64,000 bases of DNA. Source: an uncultured Bacilli bacterium. GTDB taxonomy: Bacteria > Bacillota_I > Bacilli_A > RF39 > UBA660. The position numbers and the translations under genes were made by a program. This document shows, one piece after another, positions 53,423 through 62,467 of this stretch; the stretch's first letter is position 1, and every line of letters starts with the position of its first letter. Below the pieces are notes generated by a model. It searched no databases. It worked only from the letters and a program-made list of their open reading frames with translations, and was not told the DNA's origin. The stretch covers positions 92,675-156,674 of the forward strand of contig CAKOXO010000003.1 of assembly GCA_934130165.1 (NCBI GenBank), in the 5' to 3' direction.

Positions 53423-53472
53423 TTATATCACCTACTAGCTATAGTCTACTACAATTTAAATGTTTTAGCAAA

Positions 53473-55437
53473 TTAGTAAAATTGAACTAAAATAGTTACT
53501 ATATAACTTAACATACTTAAATTTACAAATTCGTATATAAACTTATTACTTAAATTGATTTTTTCTTTTTTTGGCATACAAGATATCATAAATAGTAATA
53601 ATGGAGCTAAGAAATATCTACCTTGAACGCCTTCAACAACAATTCTTCCGTGTGGAGTCCAGTATAAATACATTGCAAGAAAGATTCCACCTATTAAAGC
53701 TAAAATAATTAAAATATTTACAAATCTATTTTTAACATCCATAGTCTCTTTTTCTGATAAAACAGAAAGTATTAAAACTAATATATATGCATATATATGT
53801 ACATAATCAAGTTTAAAAATCAACCATCCTAAGTTTCCTATCAAACTTTCTAGATATAATGTTCCGTTCACCTTAAGTGTATTATAAATAATAAGAATTA
53901 AACATTTTATATCAAATAATGATGAAAGTGCATTTCCTCTTTCTCCTCCACTATTTGTAACTTTATTTACGTCAACACCATAATTAGGTATAAATTTAAA
54001 CAACATATACCAAAGCATTATAAATAATATCATTAATAAAAGCTTTTTAATTTTACATTTCTTTTCTTTTCCAAATTTCTCACCTTTCAAGAATAGAATT
54101 GGTAAACAAAGTAGAAAATAAGGCTTCTTTATATCTAAAATTATTAATGAAGCAATTGTATATATTATTAAATCTTTATTTTCTATTTTTGAACTACTAT
54201 AAAACTTTATTAAATATGAAATTACAAGTATTGAAAGAGAATTTAACATAGCATCATATGAAAATGAAATTAATTGTTGAACAAATACAGGAATCATTAC
54301 AACCAATAATAGTATTCGCTTATGACTTGGAATTTGTTTGAGTGCAAAAATTATAGTAGAAAAGCAAAACAAAAAGCTAAATATTCTACCCAAATAAAAT
54401 ATTAGTAACGGAGAGTTTGACATTAAATCAGCAATTTTTACTCCCAACGCACTAGGAATATAACTAATAATTCCCTCTGGTTTGAACCTATATGACAAAA
54501 TTTTTCCATTCTTTGTATTTTTTATGCATTTAATAATATCAGATTCAGAAACTATATTATCTGACTTTTGTATATTTGCGTAGTCCAAGCAGCTAATATT
54601 TTGAGGCACTGTTATATTTTTTTCTGACATATTAGTATTTAAGCTGTGTTTAGATGAAATTTGTGAAATTTTCATCGATTTATAAAAATGATACGGTTCA
54701 TCCGGAGTTTGGAATGGTGGATACAAAAACAGCAAAGGAATTATATAGCTAAGCATTAATATTGCATAGGACTTTTCTTTTTTTATCTTATTATTATTTA
54801 TTAAATAATTAACAAAGAAAAATAATAATAAAAATATCCCTGATACAATGAAAACAAATGTATAAAAGTCGCTTTTTTTATGTAATATATAAACTAATTC
54901 TCCTTTATCACTTTTTGCCACTGCTATTGCATTGCCTGCTTTAGCCTTCAATGGAGTAATAACAAATTTATACTTACTAGTTGCATTAAATTTTATTTTC
55001 TTACTACTAAAGTATTTAAATTTATTATCTTCTATTGATTTAGCATTAAATTTCTTTGTATAAATAATTTTGTTATTTTCATAAAGATCAAATTTATATA
55101 TAGCATTATTAGTTCGCATGTATGTCCCAAACATAATTCCAATATTTGAATCACTTTGCTTTAAATTTTTAACATTAATTTTCTGTTCAACACTTTTATT
55201 GATGATTTCTCCGGTATAACTACTATTGTACATCTTATATAGAATAGTATCATTATTTAAGATCTTAAATGATAAAAGGATAAACAATACTATAAATAAT
55301 ATAAATAAATATAGATTATTTGGCAAAAATTGAAAAATCCTTTTAACATTTTTTTTTGTAATTATTTGTTGAAACTTTTCGTTTGATTTTTTTATCTCAT
55401 CTGTGATCTTCTTTATCATAAAAGTACTCCTATTCAT
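53473..55437 (-). CDS. DUF2142 family multi-pass membrane protein
   Basis: 654 aa with about 12-13 membrane helices. Residues about 60-185 form an outer domain after the first helix; after the next two helices the loop YPPFQTPDEPYHFYKSMKIS carries the DUF2142 signature (Pro-Asp-Glu-Pro-xx-His). Members are GT-C-like and found in surface-glycan operons; a role as sugar transferase using lipid-linked donors is assumed. Its start shares a base with the stop of the upstream transferase gene (TAATG). Confidence 0.82.
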   Translation of the reverse strand: MNRSTFMIKKITDEIKKSNEKFQQIITKKNVKRIFQFLPNNLYLFILFIVLFILLSFKILNNDTILYKMYNSSYTGEIINKSVEQKINVKNLKQSDSNIGIMFGTYMRTNNAIYKFDLYENNKIIYTKKFNAKSIEDNKFKYFSSKKIKFNATSKYKFVITPLKAKAGNAIAVAKSDKGELVYILHKKSDFYTFVFIVSGIFLLLFFFVNYLINNNKIKKEKSYAILMLSYIIPLLFLYPPFQTPDEPYHFYKSMKISQISSKHSLNTNMSEKNITVPQNISCLDYANIQKSDNIVSESDIIKCIKNTKNGKILSYRFKPEGIISYIPSALGVKIADLMSNSPLLIFYLGRIFSFLFCFSTIIFALKQIPSHKRILLLVVMIPVFVQQLISFSYDAMLNSLSILVISYLIKFYSSSKIENKDLIIYTIASLIILDIKKPYFLLCLPILFLKGEKFGKEKKCKIKKLLLMILFIMLWYMLFKFIPNYGVDVNKVTNSGGERGNALSSLFDIKCLILIIYNTLKVNGTLYLESLIGNLGWLIFKLDYVHIYAYILVLILSVLSEKETMDVKNRFVNILIILALIGGIFLAMYLYWTPHGRIVVEGVQGRYFLAPLLLFMISCMPKKEKINLSNKFIYEFVNLSMLSYIVTILVQFY

Positions 55438-57620
55438 TATTCATAAAGGGATAATATATCTTGCTCTAAGTTATCCCAAGCATATTTTTTTACAGTATTT
55501 AATCCATTTTTTTCTAATTTGTCTCTTAATTCTACATTTGAACTCAACATTTTTATTTTATTAATTGCGTCATCTATATTACCTTTTTCATATATTAGTG
55601 AATTATAGTTATCTTTTAAATATTCACTGTTACCATCATTTTGTAAGGCAACGACATATCCACCAGTTGCCATCATTTCAAGTGGAGGATATGAAAAACT
55701 TTCTAATATACTAGTCTTTATTAGAATATCACAATTTTCATAAATAGTGCCTACTTTTTCATGTGGAATTTTATGATAAAATTTATCTATTCTATACCAC
55801 TTTTTTGGTTCTTTTTCGTATGACATATAATGAATCTCATATTTTGATTTGTCCAGTTTATTAGTTATAAGAAAACTCTCATCAACATTTTTATACTGAT
55901 CATTGCAATTACCTTCAACTAGTATTTTTATTTTTTTATCAAAATTTCTCTTTTTATAAGGAAATAAATTTAAATCAAGGCCATTACTGACATATTTACT
56001 TTTTGTGTGGAATTCTTCCAATAGCCATTTTTTGCACCACTTTGAAATGGTCAAATATTCAACATCGAAGATGTTACAATATGTTGAATTTGCTAATTTT
56101 TTTTCAAAGTCACCTGGTGCATAAAATTCTGTTTCCATTCCTTGAACTAAATACTTTCTATTCTTACAATTAAAATATTTTCTAACATATTTTAGTGTAA
56201 TCCACATTGTAGCAACCATCGTATCAATATAAGCTAAATATTCAGTTCTATAAATAGGTACTACAAATAAATATTCATTATTTTCACTTAATCTATCAAT
56301 TTTTCTAGTTTCTTTATTTATATTAATCATTGTAACGTCATAGCCATGTTTCTTTAAAATTAGACCATGTTTCATTGCAACCATTATACCTCCACTTACA
56401 TTAGTGGATGGTAAAACAAAACAAATATTTTTTCTTAATTTTGACTTTATAAACTCTGCTACTCCATAACCAGACTTTGTTGTAATATGCTTATTCATAA
56501 TCTCATTATAGGCATTTTCTGATATAGAACTTCTAAAATCATTATCGGTAATTAATTTTTCTATACCATTTTTCCAATCATCTAAGTTATCACATAAAAT
56601 TCCTGTTTCATTGTTCTTAATTTGACTTTTGAATGCACCAACATTTGAAGCAACTGTTGGAATTTTAACTAAAGCAGCTTCTGTCCATTTATTTTCAGAT
56701 TTAGCTTCATTAAATACTGTATCCTCTAATGGTGCTAAATTAATATCTATTGAACGTATTAACTTTGGTAATTCTTTCCAATCTACAAATGATGCTGTTA
56801 TTACTTTTTCCCTAACTTTTTCCATTTCTGGAGGTAAATCTAATAATCCTACTATTTTTAAATATAAATTATCATGTTTCTCTAATAAGTCTATTATTGC
56901 AGGCATAATAAGCTTAAAATCATCATTATGAGTAATACTTCCTGATAGATACCCCATAATAACTTTAGTATCGTCCTTTTCTACAATATCCAATGCTTCT
57001 TTTGAATATTTAACCATTTCTTCACTAGCAACATTTCTATTTACATAAACTTCTTTTAAGTGTTTAGACATTTCTGTTTGTAATCTTTCTGTCGAAGCTA
57101 TACCATATTCACACAAGTCTAGTGTTTTTCCCATTCTGATGACGCCATCATTATAAAGATTCCTTTCATCTTCTGACATAGTATCTAAAAATTTAATTTG
57201 TTTAGTATCTTTTAAATCAAAAACCAAGTCATCTATATCATAAAAACAGGTTTTATTATTTTCTTTTGCTATTTTTATAAATTCTTCAATAACAGGTAGG
57301 ATTGGACATCTGTAAAATACAAAAGCCCTAAAATATCTAACTTTATCAAGAGTAAGCTTATCATAATCAATTTTATCACAGCTAATTCCGTATGATTCTA
57401 ATTGTTCAATTTGATGTGTCACTCTATATCTTTGTGGATGTGGTAGGCTACAACCATTAATAAATAAAACATCTTTAAAACATTTATCGTATTTTCTATT
57501 TATTCTACCAACTTTATATGAAACATATTTATAACTTTTTTTAGTCAAAGACTTAATTCCTTCGTCTTTCAATGTAGTAATCACTTTTCCTGATAATTCC
57601 TTTACTCTACCTAAAGCCAT
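55437..57620 (-). CDS. Large glycosyltransferase with two GT-B (GT4-like) domains
   Basis: 727 aa. The first domain (about 50-385) has VLFINGCSLPHPQRYRVTHQ, CFYDIDDLVFDLKD, IMGYLSGSITHNDDF and EAALVKIPTVASNVGAF. The second (about 393-727) has FVLPSTNVSGGIMVAMKHGL, LVEGNCNDQYKN and ESFSYPPLEMMATGG with the donor-binding Glu pattern. The N-terminal 35 residues are basic. Two domains suggest two successive sugar additions by one protein. It lies between the tandem GT2 pair and DUF2142 in the same operon. Confidence 0.8.
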   Translation of the reverse strand: MALGRVKELSGKVITTLKDEGIKSLTKKSYKYVSYKVGRINRKYDKCFKDVLFINGCSLPHPQRYRVTHQIEQLESYGISCDKIDYDKLTLDKVRYFRAFVFYRCPILPVIEEFIKIAKENNKTCFYDIDDLVFDLKDTKQIKFLDTMSEDERNLYNDGVIRMGKTLDLCEYGIASTERLQTEMSKHLKEVYVNRNVASEEMVKYSKEALDIVEKDDTKVIMGYLSGSITHNDDFKLIMPAIIDLLEKHDNLYLKIVGLLDLPPEMEKVREKVITASFVDWKELPKLIRSIDINLAPLEDTVFNEAKSENKWTEAALVKIPTVASNVGAFKSQIKNNETGILCDNLDDWKNGIEKLITDNDFRSSISENAYNEIMNKHITTKSGYGVAEFIKSKLRKNICFVLPSTNVSGGIMVAMKHGLILKKHGYDVTMININKETRKIDRLSENNEYLFVVPIYRTEYLAYIDTMVATMWITLKYVRKYFNCKNRKYLVQGMETEFYAPGDFEKKLANSTYCNIFDVEYLTISKWCKKWLLEEFHTKSKYVSNGLDLNLFPYKKRNFDKKIKILVEGNCNDQYKNVDESFLITNKLDKSKYEIHYMSYEKEPKKWYRIDKFYHKIPHEKVGTIYENCDILIKTSILESFSYPPLEMMATGGYVVALQNDGNSEYLKDNYNSLIYEKGNIDDAINKIKMLSSNVELRDKLEKNGLNTVKKYAWDNLEQDILSLYE

Positions 57621-57631
57621 ACTCTAACCTC

Positions 57632-58495
57632 CTAGTTTTTATAAGGACATTTTCCCTTTATTCCTTTTTTATAGTCTCTTAATCCTCTATAATATCCTCT
57701 TAATTTCTTAAATTTGTTTTTTTCAAATAATATAATACTAATCATTGATGGTTTTTGCTCTAATATTCTCCAACATGTGCTTGGTTCAAAATCAAGATAC
57801 ATATCCTTTATATAGTGATTATTACGCATTATGTAATATCTTCTAACAGGTGGATAGTTATTACAAATATAAGTTTTACCTCTAAATTTCTTAAACTCAA
57901 TATCTCCTAATTCATGATCTATTCTGGCATGTACAACGCGAACTATTTTATATCCATGTTTTCGAAGATTTAAACAATACTCTATATCTATACCATCTAT
58001 AAATAACCATTCTTTAAAACCACCTATTTTTTTCCAAATATCTAAATTTATAATATTACCAGATGTAATTACTTCAGGCGGATAATCATATTCATCATCT
58101 ATTTCATTTAATTTAATTTTAGTATTATGCCAAGGTGTTATTATACCAACTTCATCCATATTGAACTTATTTATTGCATCTTTAAGCATATCCATAACTT
58201 TTGGTTTAAAAGTGGTATCTTGATCTAAAGTTAATAAATACTTAAACCCATCTTTTATTGCTTTTTTAGCACCAATATTAAGTGCTGCAGCAACACCTAT
58301 ATTTTCATTTTTAAATGTATATTCTATTTTTTTATTTTTTGGTATCCTACTTTTATTATCATTACCTTCAGTATTATCAATAATATATAACTTATCTATA
58401 TCATCTATGTACGTTGATATATTTTTTATATCCTTATCGCTAGGATTATATAAAGTAACTATTCCTGCTATTTTCACATTTTTTTTTCGAGCCAT
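57632..58495 (-). CDS. Family 2 glycosyltransferase, rhamnosyltransferase-like (copy 2)
   Basis: 287 aa. GIVTLYNPSDKDIKNISTYI, YIIDNTEGND, LLTLDQDTTFKP and FIDGIDIEYCLNLRKHGYKI are typical of RfbF-like dTDP-rhamnosyltransferases. It is a close paralogue of the gene just upstream (58505-59365), sharing most blocks including FEKNK and the RGLRDYKKGIKGK tail. AGGAGGTAATT gives the start. The sugar is not certain. Confidence 0.83.
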   Translation of the reverse strand: MARKKNVKIAGIVTLYNPSDKDIKNISTYIDDIDKLYIIDNTEGNDNKSRIPKNKKIEYTFKNENIGVAAALNIGAKKAIKDGFKYLLTLDQDTTFKPKVMDMLKDAINKFNMDEVGIITPWHNTKIKLNEIDDEYDYPPEVITSGNIINLDIWKKIGGFKEWLFIDGIDIEYCLNLRKHGYKIVRVVHARIDHELGDIEFKKFRGKTYICNNYPPVRRYYIMRNNHYIKDMYLDFEPSTCWRILEQKPSMISIILFEKNKFKKLRGYYRGLRDYKKGIKGKCPYKN

Positions 58496-58504
58496 AATTA
58501 CCTC

Positions 58505-59365
58505 CTAATTATAAGGGTATTTTCCTTTAATGCCTTTTTTATAATCTTTTAATCCTCTTAAATACATTTTCATTTTATTAATTTTATCTTTTTCAAATAA
58601 TATAACACCAATCATATTATGTTTTTGACTAACAAGACTATAGCAATATCCAGGATCATCTTCTACATACATATCTTTTATATAATGATAGTTTCTCATT
58701 ATGTAATATCTTCTAATAGCTGGATGATTTGTACATAAAAATAATCTTCCACGTATTTTTCTATAAAATATATTCCCTAAATTATGATCTATTTCTATAG
58801 AATTGATTCTTAAAATCTTATATCCATTTTTATGTAAATTCATGCAGTATTCTATATCTATACCATCAATAAAGAAAAAGTCTTTATACCCACCTATTTT
58901 TTTCCATATCTCCAAATTAACTAGATTACCAGATGTCATAACATCATGTGGATCATCAAACTCTTCTGTTGGTTTCTTTTCTATCAATTTAGTATGATGC
59001 CAAGGTGTAACAATTCCAACTTTTTTCATATCACGTGAATTTATTACATCTTTCATTTTTTGCATAACTCCTGGTTTAAATGTTGTATCTTGATCCATCG
59101 TAAGTAGCCATTTATAACCATCTTTTATTGCTTTTTTTGCCCCCATATTCATTGCAGTAGCAACACCCAAATTTTCATTTTTGAAAATATACTCTATTTT
59201 TTTATTCTTTGGAAGTTTTTTTTTATTGTCTCTTCCTTCTGTATTATCAACAATGTATAGTTTATCTATATCATCTATATAAGTAGAAATATTCTTGATA
59301 TCTGCATCTGTAGGATTATACAATGTAACTATTCCTGCTATCTTTAATTCTTTGTTTTTTGTCAT
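58505..59365 (-). CDS. Family 2 glycosyltransferase, rhamnosyltransferase-like (copy 1)
   Basis: 286 aa. Same layout as its neighbour: GIVTLYNPTDADIKNISTYI, LLTMDQDTTFKPGVM, VTPWHHTKLIEKKPTEEF and FFIDGIDIEYCMNLHKNG. The two are a tandem duplication that has diverged, so they may add sugars to different acceptors. ATG 59365 is used: AGAGGAGTTATAGT lies before it, and it follows the permease stop with one base between; the TTG at 59383 is upstream of that site. Confidence 0.83.
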   Translation of the reverse strand: MTKNKELKIAGIVTLYNPTDADIKNISTYIDDIDKLYIVDNTEGRDNKKKLPKNKKIEYIFKNENLGVATAMNMGAKKAIKDGYKWLLTMDQDTTFKPGVMQKMKDVINSRDMKKVGIVTPWHHTKLIEKKPTEEFDDPHDVMTSGNLVNLEIWKKIGGYKDFFFIDGIDIEYCMNLHKNGYKILRINSIEIDHNLGNIFYRKIRGRLFLCTNHPAIRRYYIMRNYHYIKDMYVEDDPGYCYSLVSQKHNMIGVILFEKDKINKMKMYLRGLKDYKKGIKGKYPYN

Positions 59366-59366
59366 A

Positions 59367-60134
59367 CTATAACTCCTCTGCAAAACCTTTTTTCAATTTT
59401 TCAAATATAGCATACCCAACTATAAGTATAATAAAGCTAACAATAAAAGTTATGCCAAGCATTTTAAAATCAGGATTAGTCTTATAATAAAAGATATTTC
59501 TATAACTCTCTATTATTGTAGCAAGTGGATTTAATCTTAAAATCCATCTAAATTTTTCTGGAAACATATCAATTGAATATAATACTGGAGTCGCATAGAA
59601 AACCATTTGAACTATAAAATTTATTATATATTCAGCATCTCTAATATAAACATCTATTGAACTTGTTATAAAAATTATTCCTAATTGTAATATGTATTGA
59701 ATTAATACTATTAATGGTAAATATAGTATATAAATACTAAAACCTATACCACTAAATAATAAGAATATTCCTATTATAATACATGATATTAAATAATTAA
59801 TTAAGCCACTAGTTACTATAGAAATAGGAAGAATTTCTCTTGGAAAATATACTTTTTTAATTATTCCTGCATTAACTAAAAATGTATTAGTACCAGACAT
59901 TATTGTATACGTAAACCAAGTCCATGGAATAATAGCAATTACAATAAATGTTGTATAATGTGGCTGACTACTTTTTAAAAGAAATGGAAAAACTATGGCA
60001 TACACAAGTGTCATTAATAATGGATTAACAAATGACCATAATATACCTAAAAAAGAGCCTTTGTATTTTCCCCTAACTTCTTTACTTATATTACTTTTTA
60101 ATAATTGTCTATATTCATATAATTCTTTAAACAT
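59367..60134 (-). CDS. ABC transporter permease for polysaccharide or teichoic-acid export (Wzm/TagG type)
   Basis: 255 aa with six membrane helices. ISKEVRGKYKGSFLGILWSF at the start and ATPVLYSIDMFPEKFRWILR then LNPLATIIESYRNIFYY near the end are the family signatures. It forms the channel that exports a finished lipid-linked glycan. The ATPase gene lies three bases upstream. Confidence 0.9.
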   Translation of the reverse strand: MFKELYEYRQLLKSNISKEVRGKYKGSFLGILWSFVNPLLMTLVYAIVFPFLLKSSQPHYTTFIVIAIIPWTWFTYTIMSGTNTFLVNAGIIKKVYFPREILPISIVTSGLINYLISCIIIGIFLLFSGIGFSIYILYLPLIVLIQYILQLGIIFITSSIDVYIRDAEYIINFIVQMVFYATPVLYSIDMFPEKFRWILRLNPLATIIESYRNIFYYKTNPDFKMLGITFIVSFIILIVGYAIFEKLKKGFAEEL

Positions 60135-60137
60135 ATT

Positions 60138-60884
60138 TTATCCACACACCTTTAAATATTCATCGATAACGTCTTTTATATCTCCGTCTTTTCGAACTTC
60201 ACCATTATAAATCCAAATACCTCTTGTGCATAATTTTTTGACTGCACCTAAGCTATGGCTAACTATAACTATTGTTTTATCAGATTTTTTTAGTTCTTCT
60301 AATTTAGCAAAACATTTATCCTGAAAATGTTGATCTCCAACAGCTAAAATTTCATCAATTAAAAGAATTTCTGCATCTACATTAATTGCTACACTAAATG
60401 CAAGTCTCATATACATTCCAGATGAATATGTTCTAACTGGTGTATCAATATATTCACCAAGTTCTGAAAAATCTATTATTTCTTGAACTCTTGCATCAAT
60501 TTCCGCTGCACTAAGTCCAAATATTGATGCATTAAAATAAATATTTTCTCTACCTGTAAAATCTGGATGAAAACCAGCTCCAAGCTCTAATAGAGAGGTT
60601 AATTTTCCATTTGTTATAACTTTTCCTGAAGTTGGATAAATAATTTTTGTCATTAACTTTAACAAAGTAGACTTTCCACTACCATTAACACCTATTAATG
60701 CGACAGTTTCACCCTTTTTTATATCTAAATTAATATTTGAAAGTACTTGGTGATAATTAATTTTTGATTTATTCCAAAATATCAATCTCTCCTTTAAAGT
60801 ATTTGGTTTATCATAATAAATTTTAAATTTTTTAGAAACATTTTCTACTATAATAGCTGAATCTTTATCTTTGTTTTTTTTCAT
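60138..60884 (-). CDS. ABC transporter ATPase for polysaccharide or teichoic-acid export (Wzt/TagH type)
   Basis: 248 aa. VSKKFKIYYDKPNTLKERLI is the typical N-terminus; Walker A GVNGSGKSTLL, LLELGAGFHPDFTGRENIY (family hallmark), signature YSSGMYMRLAF and Walker B ILLIDEILAVGD follow. It ends soon after the ABC core, so there is no C-terminal glycan-binding domain as in long Wzt proteins. ATG 60884 has GGAGG four bases before it. Works with the permease encoded next. Confidence 0.92.
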   Translation of the reverse strand: MKKNKDKDSAIIVENVSKKFKIYYDKPNTLKERLIFWNKSKINYHQVLSNINLDIKKGETVALIGVNGSGKSTLLKLMTKIIYPTSGKVITNGKLTSLLELGAGFHPDFTGRENIYFNASIFGLSAAEIDARVQEIIDFSELGEYIDTPVRTYSSGMYMRLAFSVAINVDAEILLIDEILAVGDQHFQDKCFAKLEELKKSDKTIVIVSHSLGAVKKLCTRGIWIYNGEVRKDGDIKDVIDEYLKVCG

Positions 60885-60938
60885 ATTTCCTCCACCATTC
60901 ACTTAATTATTGTACCATAATATTGATAAAAAAAAAAC

Positions 60939-62132
60939 TTAAATGTCTTTTTTCCTTTTTAATTTCAATCCTAATCTACATAAATAACTACTATTTATTA
61001 ATGACCATATTTTTTCTATATATTTACTTTTTGAATCAATTTTTCTTTCTAAATCATTAATTTTTTGACTAAGAATAATACTAGTATCTCCAAGTTTCTT
61101 AATTAATTCTTCCTGTTGATCTTTATCTAGCAATAACATATCAATGCTAAAGTTTATTTTGTCTTTTGCTTTATATTTTTTATTAATTTCAATAACAAAT
61201 TCATTAGTATATATAATATCCTTACCATTATAATTCAATGTATTGTAAATTTTATATTGATTTGTTTTTAAATTATTTATCTTTAAATTACTATAGTTTA
61301 CACAATTAACATTGCAAACTGTTATATAAATCTTGTCTGTTGCACATACCACTTCTTCAGAAAAAGAATAATTATTTCCATTTATCTTATAATGTCCTTT
61401 AATATCTTTATCCATATCATAATTATCAATATCACCAAAATAAATATTATAGTTTTCTATTTTAGATTCACTAAAATGTTTTTTCCATAAAAACCATTCA
61501 TTATCAAAAACTTTTTCATTAATCCATTTAACAGAAAGTCCTGTTTTAGATATACAATAATTAAATGATAATTGATCTCTTTTTGTATACTTTATAATCA
61601 TATCAAACCACATTTCCATAGTTTCTTTAACTAATTTATCTTGTGGCCTTTTAATATATACTGTACTTTCTATTAATCCATTGTTATTTTTATATTTTTC
61701 TTTCTTTAAAAATTTTAATAACTTATTAATATTATCTTTTGTTTCTTTATTAAATCTATAACACGCATATGCTTCATCTTTTATGTTATCTCTTTCTCCA
61801 TGTTTAAAAGCAACAAATACATCATTATCTTTCAAATAGTAATTAATAAAGTCCATTATTGGTTTATTAAATATTACAGCTCCATCCATCCATAATGCTA
61901 TATCATATGAATTGACGATGTCATTACCAAGTATTTTAGTTTTTCTCGCTAATTGCACATTACTTAATTTATCATCTTCTATATATATAACCTTCCATGT
62001 ATTGGACTTAATTTTTTTATTATTGGTAAAACAGTAATAATCAATACCATTTTCAATATTTGATATTTCTTTTAAATTGTCATAGTTTCCGGTTATACAT
62101 GTATATACACATATTTTTTCGTTTTTTGTCAT
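60939..62132 (-). CDS. DUF616/TOD1-MUCI70-like glycosyltransferase
   Basis: 397 aa. CVYTCITGNYDNLKEI at the start, YYCFTNNKKIKSNTWKVIYI, the acidic DIALWMDGAVIFNKP and CISKTGLSVKWINEKVF match the DUF616 (TOD1/MUCI70) domain, taken to be glycosyltransferases. The C-terminal 150 residues are different: polar beta-like sequence and a final coiled coil (KLGDTSIILSQKINDLERK). First gene of the large operon, about 75 bases downstream of its promoter. Confidence 0.8.
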   Translation of the reverse strand: MTKNEKICVYTCITGNYDNLKEISNIENGIDYYCFTNNKKIKSNTWKVIYIEDDKLSNVQLARKTKILGNDIVNSYDIALWMDGAVIFNKPIMDFINYYLKDNDVFVAFKHGERDNIKDEAYACYRFNKETKDNINKLLKFLKKEKYKNNNGLIESTVYIKRPQDKLVKETMEMWFDMIIKYTKRDQLSFNYCISKTGLSVKWINEKVFDNEWFLWKKHFSESKIENYNIYFGDIDNYDMDKDIKGHYKINGNNYSFSEEVVCATDKIYITVCNVNCVNYSNLKINNLKTNQYKIYNTLNYNGKDIIYTNEFVIEINKKYKAKDKINFSIDMLLLDKDQQEELIKKLGDTSIILSQKINDLERKIDSKSKYIEKIWSLINSSYLCRLGLKLKRKKDI

Positions 62133-62206
62133 AACTTATTCCCTTCGCATACTAATTCACATTTCACAAGCATTGTAATAAATTTAATACCTTGCCTACA
62201 ATTTAT

Positions 62207-62234
62207 AGTATACCACATTAAAATCATTATTCAA
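62207..62234 (-). promoter_or_regulatory. Promoter of the main polysaccharide operon
   Basis: On the - strand: TTGAAT (62229-62234), 16-bp spacer, TATACT (62207-62212), with TGG before the -10 giving an extended element. It lies about 75 bases upstream of the first gene. Confidence 0.7.
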
Positions 62235-62361
62235 AACAAATAAAATAATGTAAATTGAAAAAATAAACACATTTATCTTCAAAAACATATGACCGTTTAT
62301 GAACATAACTTTGCATCACCTATAGTTAAATAAATTTTAAAATACCATACTATTGAACTTA

Positions 62362-62423
62362 GAAAAAGAAGAAAGCAAACATTTATATAAAAAAGTTTAA
62401 GAACTAATTTAATAAATATTTGC
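62362..62423 (-). terminator. Possible terminator of the GH25 gene
   Basis: On the - strand GCAAATATTTAT and ATAAATGTTTGC can pair with mismatches across a long loop, followed by TTTCTTCTTTTTC. The distance from the stop (about 45 bases) and the long loop make it uncertain. Confidence 0.4.
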
Positions 62424-62467
62424 CTTCAATTAATCTTTCTGAATTTTGCTGATTCATTTAACAATTT

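Larger units (their letters stand above)
62133..62467. other. Intergenic region, 335 bases
   Basis: No coding frame of note on either strand. It holds the promoter and leader (about 65 bases) of the glycan operon at the left, and a possible terminator of the GH25 gene at the right (62362-62423). The middle (62240-62360) shows no clear element. Confidence 0.6.
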
